Source: Bacteroidetes bacterium GWF2_40_14
GTDB lineage: Bacteria; Bacteroidota; Bacteroidia; Bacteroidales; UBA932
DNA: 46,602 bases
Assembly: GCA_001769195.1 (NCBI GenBank)
Contig: MEOK01000041.1
Location: 16,647-63,248 of the forward strand
Reading direction: 5' to 3'
Position numbers and translations under genes: made by a program. This document shows positions 26,109 through 32,884 of this stretch, piece by piece; position 1 is the first letter of the stretch, and each line of letters opens with the position of its first letter. Below the pieces are notes generated by a model. The model saw only the letters and a list, made by a program, of their open reading frames with translations. It did no database searches and was not told the DNA's origin.

Positions 26109-26813
26109 ATGTGTTTTTACAGCAAATTATCTCAAGACGCTTTAGCGATTGCAAAGAGATTTAAGGCAACTTATCCCTCTGCCGGCAACTATGTACCAAA
26201 AGATATTATAAACGCATACAGTTACCCTTCAACGCCTGTTGTGACTGACATGGCCCCTTCGGTAATACAGAATTTCAACTGGGGACTGGTTCCTTATTGG
26301 CGCCTGGCCCCTGAGAATTCCGGTGTAATTGCCGATAAATATAGAATTGCCGACCTGTCTATAAGAAAATACACACTTAATGCGCGCATAGAAACCGTAA
26401 GGAGTACAAAGTCATTCAAAGATTCTGTGAATAACAGATGTCTTGTTATTGCAGACGGCTTTTATGAATGGCAACATCTATTTGAAAAGGATGTAAGTTC
26501 GATAAGTTCTACACGAAACGGCAAGATCCAAAAGAAAAAATTCCTTATAACCCTTCCGGACGAAGAGATTTTTTCCTTTGCCGGCCTGTACTCCTCGTGG
26601 ACAAACCCCATTACAGGTGAAATCTACAATACATATACCGTTTTGACCACAGAAGCCAACGAATTAATGTCGCAAATACATAATTCCAAAAAAAGAATGC
26701 CTGTCATATTAAGGGCAGAAGATGAAGACAGGTGGCTGGAACATTGTGATCTTGAAGAGTTCGCATACCCTTACTGCGTACAACTCCGAGCGAAAGCACA
26801 AAATACTCTGTGA
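26109..26813 (+). CDS. SRAP-domain protein (YedK/HMCES type)
   Basis: This 234-residue protein has all SRAP catalytic residues: Cys2 exposed after Met removal, Asn91 in NARIET, Glu120 in DGFYEW, and His191 in IHNSKKRMPVIL. The family forms a thiazolidine crosslink with abasic sites in single-stranded DNA, protecting them from cleavage. Insertions around residues 124-142 enlarge a loop relative to E. coli YedK. It lies 3 bases after nqrF and is probably expressed with the respiratory operon, an unusual partnership. The region downstream (26814-27045) is repeat copy D. Confidence 0.93.
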   Translation: MCFYSKLSQDALAIAKRFKATYPSAGNYVPKDIINAYSYPSTPVVTDMAPSVIQNFNWGLVPYWRLAPENSGVIADKYRIADLSIRKYTLNARIETVRSTKSFKDSVNNRCLVIADGFYEWQHLFEKDVSSISSTRNGKIQKKKFLITLPDEEIFSFAGLYSSWTNPITGEIYNTYTVLTTEANELMSQIHNSKKRMPVILRAEDEDRWLEHCDLEEFAYPYCVQLRAKAQNTL

Positions 26814-26816
26814 AAG

Positions 26817-27030
26817 TTTCCACATGTCCACAAAATCATGTAAAACAGCAAAGGGTACTGAATAATGCGAAGTTTACAAAAAAACAGTATTGAAAATTGG
26901 TAATTGGTGATGAGGAGGATTCTATGCTGATTACTCTGGCAGAGCTTTTAGCATATCTTTGATTAACAGGCAAATATGCATACCTCTCATTTACAATTAA
27001 CTGCTACTCGCAGAGTAAGATGTTTGGAAA
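26817..27030 (-). repeat. Large dispersed multi-hairpin repeat, copy D (degenerate)
   Basis: Read on the minus strand, this begins just after the rsmF-like stop codon and runs TAGCAGTT, AAATGAGAGGTATGCATATT, CTGTTAATC, then a stem (ATGCTAAAAGCTCTG / CAGAGTAATCAGCAT). It then continues with GAATCC, CAATACTGTTTT, CGCATTATTCAGTACCCTTT and CATGATTTTGTGGACATGTG, matching the tail of copies A and B. The terminal GGCAA-TTGCC hairpin seen in A, B and C is missing. Borders are approximate. Confidence 0.7.
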
Positions 27031-27045
27031 ACCTCAACAGAGTTA

Positions 27046-28392
27046 CTACACATCCATACGGATACGCCAGTTCATTGGCAAAAGATTGTTTGCACGACTC
27101 CCCACGTTTTTTACAAAACCAAGGCCAAGACCATTATAAGTAACCCGCAAATAGCCCATAGGGGCACCCTCTAATCGTAAGGCGTTACGCGAAAGATACT
27201 TTAAAGCATCCTCCTTGCTCAACTCAACAGAAGGCCACTCCCCCTTATAATTTATTGAAAGCGCGTACTCATGATCCGGCTGCCCATTGCCCATTGCCAA
27301 TTGCCTATTGCCCACTGCCTGTTGCCCATTGCCTATTGCCCATTGCCTATTGCCCGGTTTCTTCAACAGTGCAAAGAAAAACCCCTCCCCCTCAGCCAAC
27401 CCGGGAAAAAACTGGAAACCACCCTCTTTCGTTGGTCTTATTCCCCATTCATTTACCAATTTCCTATTGAATTTATCCTCTATCGAGTTTGATCGGTAGA
27501 ATTCATACAAGTCAAAGATTTCTGCACCAAATTCTGCCTTGAGCCAAGAAATGTTTCTGTCGTTTTCATATAAATTGAATGTACAAGTAGAGTAAGCCAG
27601 AAGTCCACCTGGTTTTAACGAGGTCCATATATCGGCAAGAATTCTTTTCTGACGCGCAGCGCACATTTTCACACTCTCTTCTGACCATTCGACAATTGCA
27701 GATGGGTCCTTGCGAAACATACCTTCACCCGAACACGGAGCATCAACCAAAATGAAATCAAAAGGACTTATATGGCAGCCAGCCGATTTATCAACAGAAA
27801 AAAAGGCAACCTCAGATGAGTCTTGTCTTTTTGAACCACTCTTTTTTGCATGCGTGCCCTGCTCACCTTTATTAATTTGTTTGGAAAAACCATCCGGATC
27901 CATATTTGTGACCACAACTGTATGGTCACCCCATTTAATGACATTCTCTTTAAGAGTAGCAACTCTCGTTCTTATCACCTCATTTGCAATTAGTTGTGCC
28001 CCACGAGGCATCATAGAGATCAGATGAGTTGTTTTTCCTCCGGGTGAAGCACAGAGATCCAGCAAGTTCCTACAGTTTAAAATATTCAGCACCGGTTCCA
28101 GTACCGCCAGAAACATAGACGATGGCTCCTGAACATAATACCCACCAGCATGCAGAGCAGGATCGAGCGTAAACACCGGCCTTACTGAGAGATATAGACC
28201 ATCTTTGCACCAGGGGATTGGTGTTGTGGGTACACCTGATGCGTCCCCATGTACCCCCATAGACATAACCTTAAGAGGATTAATTCTCACAGACACCTTT
28301 GGCTTTGTGTTTTGGATTGCGTCCAGAATCACCGGTGTATCTGAAACACCTGCCGCCTCTGTAAGATACTCAATAAATTTCTCTGGTAACAT
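27046..28392 (-). CDS. rsmF: RsmF/NOL1-NOP2-Sun type rRNA (cytosine-C5) methyltransferase
   Basis: This 448-residue enzyme methylates cytosine in rRNA. It shows the RINPLK N-terminal stretch, [14 protein letters not shown], motif [14 protein letters not shown], motif [15 protein letters not shown] with a catalytic Cys, and motif VI YSTCTFN with the second Cys. The C-terminal ~100 residues form a PUA-like RNA-binding part ([10 protein letters not shown]...PMGYLRV). Two repeat insertions sit in linkers: the palindromic element at 28228-28256 (residues around [10 protein letters not shown] between INPLK and IPWC) and a heptamer array at 27284-27353, translated as three near-copies of a 7-residue repeat ([21 protein letters not shown]). 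Whether the product is active is not known, but all motifs are intact. Confidence 0.9.
   Translation of the reverse strand: MLPEKFIEYLTEAAGVSDTPVILDAIQNTKPKVSVRINPLKVMSMGVHGDASGVPTTPIPWCKDGLYLSVRPVFTLDPALHAGGYYVQEPSSMFLAVLEPVLNILNCRNLLDLCASPGGKTTHLISMMPRGAQLIANEVIRTRVATLKENVIKWGDHTVVVTNMDPDGFSKQINKGEQGTHAKKSGSKRQDSSEVAFFSVDKSAGCHISPFDFILVDAPCSGEGMFRKDPSAIVEWSEESVKMCAARQKRILADIWTSLKPGGLLAYSTCTFNLYENDRNISWLKAEFGAEIFDLYEFYRSNSIEDKFNRKLVNEWGIRPTKEGGFQFFPGLAEGEGFFFALLKKPGNRQWAIGNGQQAVGNRQLAMGNGQPDHEYALSINYKGEWPSVELSKEDALKYLSRNALRLEGAPMGYLRVTYNGLGLGFVKNVGSRANNLLPMNWRIRMDV
27284..27353 (-). repeat. Heptamer tandem array inside rsmF (10 units)
   Basis: Ten 7-bp units of CCATTGC, CTATTGC and close variants. 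Because 21 bp is seven codons, the array encodes a 7-residue repeat in any frame and leaves long open frames on the other strand. On the minus strand the unit reads GCAATGG/GCAATAG, the same family as 43404-43445. Confidence 0.93.
28228..28256 (-). repeat. 29-bp palindromic element (P4) inside rsmF
   Basis: Perfect GGGTACA and TGTACCC arms with a GCGTCCCC core. Located between two conserved stretches of the N-terminal domain. Confidence 0.88.
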
Positions 28393-28406
28393 TATGTCTG
28401 TAATGA

Positions 28407-30122
28407 CTATCTTGAATAACCTCCCGATTTAAAGACTTCTGTGGAGTAATTTGTTCCCCACATATCATAACGGTTAAACTGGTCAATAAGCTTAAGCTGA
28501 AATTTCGGCCAGTTCTTGTGTCTGCGTTGGGACCAATAAACCTCTGCAATAGCTGAGAGTCTTGGAAAAACACCATATTCAAGAGCTTTTACATTAGAAA
28601 AGTATTCTGTCCACATACATCCCTGGCCACCAAGAATATTTGCAGAAGCCGATTCAGATACACTCTCCGGAAGAGGCTCAAACAGATATACAGAGTCAAC
28701 CGGTACATACCAGTTTTTATGACAAAGAGAGTCTTCGTTATGCTTTTGTGCAATATTAAAGTAGCTGCGCAAAATTGGAGTCAGAATTGCCTTGTGTCCC
28801 ATTGCGGCAGCCTTCCAACCATGTTCGGCATCGCGCCAGCTCATAACTATGGCACCATCTACCAAACCTCCCTCCATAATCTCGTCCCAACCCACCATCT
28901 GACGGCCGCGAGCCGTAACCACCGCTGCAATTCTCTTCACAAAATAACTTTGCAACTCATCCTCGTCCTTTAGCCCATATCTTTTCATAAAGTTTTGAGT
29001 TTCGGGCGATTCTTTCCACCACTTCTTTGAACACTCGTCGGCCCCTATATGAATGTAAGGTCCGGGAAATACATCCATCAGTTCATCAAAAACATCTTTC
29101 AGAAATGTAAAGACCTCCTCAGAAGGAGCCAGTACATTATTCTGACGGTTAAAGATGCCCCAGGTTATTGCCGGTTGTTTAGGAATATCAGGTGTGGTAC
29201 TGTATTGCGGATAAGATGCTATAATAGCCATAGAATGTCCGGGAACATCAATTTCAGGAACAACTGTGATATATCTTTCTGCTGCATATTTGACAATCTC
29301 CTTCATCTGATCAATTGTATAGAAACCACCATAACGGGTATTGTCAACCCCTGTTCCCGGGAAAATGCCGATAATGGTTCCGGCTCTCCATGATCCAATC
29401 TCGTTCAGCTTAGGGTACTTCATACTCTCCATCCTCCATGCCTGATCATCTGTAAGGTGCCAGTGAAAGTAGTTCATCTTGTGCAAAGCAAGATAATCAA
29501 TATATTTTTTTATGTATTCCACTGAATATATATGCCTTACAACATCCAGATGCATTCCCCTGTACATAAAACGTGGGTAATCCACAACTTCAATTGCCTG
29601 AACAGGAAGAGTGGCACTTTTTGAGTTCAATACAGAAACAGGTTTTGATGTAGGAAGCAGTTGAATGAATGTCTGTACGGCATAGAAAAGACCTTGAGGA
29701 TTTGAACCTGACAGATTTGCAGTTCCATTCTTAATCGAAACCGAGTATGCTCCCTCCCTTTTAAGATCAGAGGGACTAAACCCTGCGTGCGAATAGGCTA
29801 TATCGGTGATAGCAAGATTTATATATTGCAGCGTTTTTTGTTTTTTTGATTTATTCTTAGGTTTTTCTGCTACAACCTTAAGATTGAACTCGTAGTACCT
29901 GGACAAATAACTATTTAAAAAAGCAGCAGATTTTAACTGGTCGGCATCGCGCGCTACAATTAAAGTGTTATCATTAATCTCAAATGATGAATCCCCGGAA
30001 ACAACCTTAACAGGTTCGGGGATAATTGAAGTTTTAAGAAACTTGCTGTTTGGTGTCATTGCTAAAGAATTATCGGACGATAACAGAAAAAAAGCCGCAA
30101 TTGCAAAAAGTAGATTTTTCAT
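28407..30122 (-). CDS. Beta-N-acetylhexosaminidase, GH20
   Basis: This 571-residue exported enzyme has a signal peptide (about 1-21) with no lipobox. A GH20b-type N-terminal domain (about 30-180) precedes the GH20 catalytic barrel beginning YPRFMYRGMHLDVVRH. The catalytic pair is Asp362-Glu363 in HIGADE, and NYFHWHLTDDQAWR, VVPEIDVPGHS and the late WSQRRH complete the active-site surroundings. It removes terminal GlcNAc/GalNAc from glycans by substrate-assisted catalysis. It begins 2 bases from the SRPBCC gene upstream on the same strand and is 14 bases before rsmF. Length is normal; there is no accessory binding module. Confidence 0.95.
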   Translation of the reverse strand: MKNLLFAIAAFFLLSSDNSLAMTPNSKFLKTSIIPEPVKVVSGDSSFEINDNTLIVARDADQLKSAAFLNSYLSRYYEFNLKVVAEKPKNKSKKQKTLQYINLAITDIAYSHAGFSPSDLKREGAYSVSIKNGTANLSGSNPQGLFYAVQTFIQLLPTSKPVSVLNSKSATLPVQAIEVVDYPRFMYRGMHLDVVRHIYSVEYIKKYIDYLALHKMNYFHWHLTDDQAWRMESMKYPKLNEIGSWRAGTIIGIFPGTGVDNTRYGGFYTIDQMKEIVKYAAERYITVVPEIDVPGHSMAIIASYPQYSTTPDIPKQPAITWGIFNRQNNVLAPSEEVFTFLKDVFDELMDVFPGPYIHIGADECSKKWWKESPETQNFMKRYGLKDEDELQSYFVKRIAAVVTARGRQMVGWDEIMEGGLVDGAIVMSWRDAEHGWKAAAMGHKAILTPILRSYFNIAQKHNEDSLCHKNWYVPVDSVYLFEPLPESVSESASANILGGQGCMWTEYFSNVKALEYGVFPRLSAIAEVYWSQRRHKNWPKFQLKLIDQFNRYDMWGTNYSTEVFKSGGYSR

Positions 30123-30124
30123 TG

Positions 30125-30553
30125 CTAATATTTTATTACACCGTTGAACCCTTTCTCAAGTTCGTCAGTAACTTTATCAATGGCTCCCTGGAGTTTCGAC
30201 CCAAGCATCATCTTAAAAAAGCCGGACAACGCTGCATCAAGTTCCAGATGAAATTCAGTTTCAGCTTCATTAATCGGATTTAACAATACCTTAAAGACAA
30301 ATGCTATAGGACTCTTTCCGTACTGGACATATTTAATTGAACTGTATGGCGTTCTCTCATCTACCTTCAATCCCATCTCAAAACCCTGAACTTTTGCCAA
30401 AAGAGTATCTGCTGTCGATTTAATTTCCGATTTTTCCTGAATACCATCAGGCAAGTTCCGCGTGAAATTGTTCAAATCTAAAAAAAGTTCAAACAACACA
30501 TTTAACGGTTGCCGAACAACTACCTTCCTTCCCTTTACCTGAGTCACACCCAT
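30125..30553 (-). CDS. SRPBCC/polyketide-cyclase-like small protein
   Basis: This 142-residue protein shows the START-like pattern of an initial beta strand, a helix pair (PLNVLFELFLDLNNFTRNLPD), a long antiparallel sheet, and a C-terminal helix (FFKMMLGSKLQGAIDKVTDELEKGF). No catalytic residues can be named, and it has no signal peptide. Such folds bind hydrophobic ligands. Its start codon lies immediately beside the octamer array at 30557-30668 that separates it from pyrE, and its stop is 2 bases before the hexosaminidase start, so translation of the two may be linked. Confidence 0.7.
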   Translation of the reverse strand: MGVTQVKGRKVVVRQPLNVLFELFLDLNNFTRNLPDGIQEKSEIKSTADTLLAKVQGFEMGLKVDERTPYSSIKYVQYGKSPIAFVFKVLLNPINEAETEFHLELDAALSGFFKMMLGSKLQGAIDKVTDELEKGFNGVIKY

Positions 30554-30556
30554 ATA

Positions 30557-30668
30557 ATTAGCATATTAGCACATTAACCCATTAGCACATTAACCCATTA
30601 GCACATTAACCCATTAGCACATTAACCCATTAGCACATTAGCACATTAACCCATTAGCACATTAACCC
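30557..30668. repeat. Octamer tandem array (ATTAGCAC/ATTAACCC), copy 2
   Basis: Fourteen consecutive 8-bp units, mostly alternating ATTAGCAC and ATTAACCC, fill the gap between pyrE and the SRPBCC gene. The final unit overlaps the pyrE 3' end and contributes its stop codon (30662-30664). Confidence 0.95.
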
Positions 30669-31300
30669 TCCCGGCCCCATACTTCCGGACGATACCTCCA
30701 CTCGCGCAATGTATCAACTTCGTTTTGTGCAATATATTCACAAGCAAGCGCCTGATCTATAAGTGCATCGTAATTAGTCAAAGTTCTCAATTCGCAATTT
30801 GCATATTCAAATGCCCTGCGCGATTTATCAAAGTTATAAGAGAAGATTGCTACCATTCCCAATACATTTGCTCCTGCTTTAGAGAGACAATCCACTGCAG
30901 ATAGCGAACTGCCACCGGTAGATATAAGGTCCTCTACAACAACTACATTTGCTCCAATCGGTAACTCACCTTCTATCTGAGCACCAGTACCATGATCTTT
31001 TGGTTGAGGGCGAACATATATAAATGGTTTGTTAAGTTCTTCTGCTACCAGAACGCCCCATGCTATAGCTCCGGTTGCAACTCCTGCTATAACCTCCACT
31101 TTCTCATAATTCTGCTCAATGATACGTGCTAAATTTTTGCTAACAATAGCCCTGGACCTCGGATATGACAAAATCTTGCGATTGTCGCAATATATAGGTG
31201 ATTTCCAGCCCGATGCCCACGTAAATGGCTTGTCGACACTCAATCTTACAGCCTTTAAATCCAAAAGTTGTTTTGCAATTATTTTTTCTATAGATTCCAT
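30662..31300 (-). CDS. pyrE: Orotate phosphoribosyltransferase
   Basis: This 212-residue cytoplasmic enzyme converts orotate and PRPP to OMP in pyrimidine synthesis. The PRPP-binding loop is VVVVEDLISTGGSS, and FTWASGWKSPIYCDNRKILS at the N terminus, GVATGAIAWG and the flexible-loop region RPQPKDHGTGAQIEG are all present. Start 31300 (MESIEKII) was chosen because it fits the family N terminus and the palindromic promoter at 31308-31325 lies just upstream. The last codons and stop fall in or at the edge of the octamer array. It is divergent from the Nudix gene. Confidence 0.95.
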   Translation of the reverse strand: MESIEKIIAKQLLDLKAVRLSVDKPFTWASGWKSPIYCDNRKILSYPRSRAIVSKNLARIIEQNYEKVEVIAGVATGAIAWGVLVAEELNKPFIYVRPQPKDHGTGAQIEGELPIGANVVVVEDLISTGGSSLSAVDCLSKAGANVLGMVAIFSYNFDKSRRAFEYANCELRTLTNYDALIDQALACEYIAQNEVDTLREWRYRPEVWGREG

Positions 31301-31307
31301 AAAAAAG

Positions 31308-31325
31308 TATCTTTGTACAAAGATA
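31308..31325. promoter_or_regulatory. Perfectly palindromic divergent -7 box (pyrE / Nudix)
   Basis: The 18-base palindrome TATCTTTGTACAAAGATA contains a TAnnTTTG box on each strand, sharing a TA centre. Plus strand serves the Nudix gene at 31345, minus strand pyrE at 31300. No well-spaced -33 boxes were found. Confidence 0.6.
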
Positions 31326-31344
31326 GTAAAACAATCCAAAATTA

Positions 31345-32040
31345 ATGTACAGCATATACTTCAACAATCGCTGTCTTGCGGTTTGCTCAAGCTCCGAGCA
31401 TCTTCTCAACGACACCGATGCCGTTATATTTAGTCCATCTTCAACTAATGTGAAATCTTGCAAAAAAGACAAAGCTGTAACTCCTTCTATTCAGCTTACT
31501 GCTCCTCCAATCCAGCTAAGCCAGATGGATCTGTCAGACCTCCCTGTACTTTTCCAGAATACTCCCAATATAAAAAAGCTTTACATACCCACTCATCAGG
31601 AATCAGTCACCTTCAAGCGCCTTTGCACAAAACTGACATCTATTCAGGCGGGCGGCGGTTTGGTAACTAACTGCAAGGGGGAATACCTTCTGATATTCAG
31701 ACACGGAGTGTGGGATCTTCCTAAAGGCAAACAAGAACCTAACGAAGACATCCGCAAGGCCGCCCTCCGCGAAGTAGAAGAGGAGTGCGGTGTTCACGAT
31801 CTTGAGATAAAAGAGCATCTCTGCGACACTTATCATACCTACGAAATGAATGGAAAGTTCATGCTAAAGTGCACACACTGGTACAAAATGGAATATCTTG
31901 GAAGCTGTCCATACACAAAACCACAGACAGAAGAGAGCATTGAACGCGCAATCTGGGTAGCTCCAAATGAGCTCCCTGAATACCTTTCACATACCTACCC
32001 ATCCATACAAGAAGTTTTCCGCGTACATCGTGGGTTGTAG
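31345..32040 (+). CDS. Nudix hydrolase with N-terminal extension
   Basis: This 231-residue protein carries the Nudix box starting GKQEPNED and ending REVEEECGV (about residues 134-156), preceded by GVWDLPKG. The first ~100 residues are an additional domain without a recognised motif. Substrates in this family are nucleoside diphosphates linked to another group; none can be chosen from sequence. It is divergent from pyrE through a shared palindromic -7 box and convergent with the LolA-like gene, whose end is 32 bases away. Confidence 0.88.
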   Translation: MYSIYFNNRCLAVCSSSEHLLNDTDAVIFSPSSTNVKSCKKDKAVTPSIQLTAPPIQLSQMDLSDLPVLFQNTPNIKKLYIPTHQESVTFKRLCTKLTSIQAGGGLVTNCKGEYLLIFRHGVWDLPKGKQEPNEDIRKAALREVEEECGVHDLEIKEHLCDTYHTYEMNGKFMLKCTHWYKMEYLGSCPYTKPQTEESIERAIWVAPNELPEYLSHTYPSIQEVFRVHRGL

Positions 32041-32072
32041 TAAGAGCCTCTAATATATTAATAGAGATAATT

Positions 32073-32801
32073 CTACCGGAGGTCGGTAACAGACAAACCG
32101 TTCATCCGTGATTCCGGAAAGGAGAAGTAGCTTAGCGGCCAAGGCCTTTTTCCCAGGAAGTAGGAAATCCTGGCGACATGTTTTGTGCCATTTTTAGCAA
32201 GGTATTCCACAGCGAGAGGTTTCAGGGAACTCTTCTCGACAAGCAGAGTTATAGAAGTATAAGCCAGCTTTTTGTTGACAGTTTTCAGTTCAATTTTCCA
32301 TGCAGCTTTACCAGATTCAGTTGTCGAAACAGGCTTTTCGTTGTATGAGTAACCCTTTTCCAGAGAGGTTAGGAAAGCCATCGGATTCTCCGTAAGGTCA
32401 GTCTGAGAAGGATCATTTCCTGTTATCGTAATTTCTTTGTTATCAATATTATATATCCACTTTGTGGTACCGTTGCAGTAAAGTTCCAGCTGGGAGTTTG
32501 TCAGCCTGAAAGATTCGCCCTGTGATTGTACAACACCCTCAAATTCAGAGCCATCAACAACCATAGAAAACTTCATCTCAAAAGCCGGATAGGATTTTAG
32601 CTTAGCGGTAAACTGACCTAGAATCTCCGAATTAGTAGACAGATTATTTAATGTTTGCAACTGCTTGTTTGAAGTTTGTTGCTGCTGATTAGGAAAAAGA
32701 GGAGAAGAAGAGACCAAAAGGAAGAAGAGCAAGAATGACCTTGCCACAGTTTTTGGCAACTTATTGAAAGACTGAGATATACGAAATGCATTTCTAGGCA
32801 T
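32073..32801 (-). CDS. LolA-like outer-membrane lipoprotein carrier
   Basis: This 242-residue protein has a basic N terminus and hydrophobic segment (about 18-33) acting as signal peptide, then a beta-rich domain with FTAKLKSYPAFEMKFSMVV, LYCNGTTKWIYN and AWKIELKTVN that fits the LolA/DUF4292 fold, which shuttles lipoproteins across the periplasm. It lies downstream of ftsK, with 82 bases between. The start codon lies in a set of three 10-bp repeats that also creates two ATG-codon-stop mini-frames just upstream, and codons 14-20 (around KLPKTVAR) are one arm of a perfect 23-bp inverted repeat with the ftsK stop region. Confidence 0.75.
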   Translation of the reverse strand: MPRNAFRISQSFNKLPKTVARSFLLFFLLVSSSPLFPNQQQQTSNKQLQTLNNLSTNSEILGQFTAKLKSYPAFEMKFSMVVDGSEFEGVVQSQGESFRLTNSQLELYCNGTTKWIYNIDNKEITITGNDPSQTDLTENPMAFLTSLEKGYSYNEKPVSTTESGKAAWKIELKTVNKKLAYTSITLLVEKSSLKPLAVEYLAKNGTKHVARISYFLGKRPWPLSYFSFPESRMNGLSVTDLR

Positions 32802-32884
32802 TTTAAGGCATTTTAAGACATTTGAAAATATTCAACTTATAACAAGCTATCTAAGAGCTCTTTGCCAAAAACTGTGGCAAGGTC
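32737..32884. repeat. 23-bp perfect inverted repeat bracketing the lolA-like start
   Basis: The segment 32737-32759 (GACCTTGCCACAG...GGCAA) is the exact reverse complement of 32862-32884, over all 23 bases, with 102 bases between. One arm is coding sequence of the LolA-like gene, the other reaches the ftsK stop codon. In the minus-strand transcript the loop would contain the lolA ribosome-binding region and start. Confidence 0.9.

Noticed and set aside
27255-27499. Three overlapping plus-strand open frames over the heptamer array
   Set aside because: They are open only because a 7-bp repeat gives no stops in any frame; the minus-strand rsmF motifs on both sides show the true coding strand.
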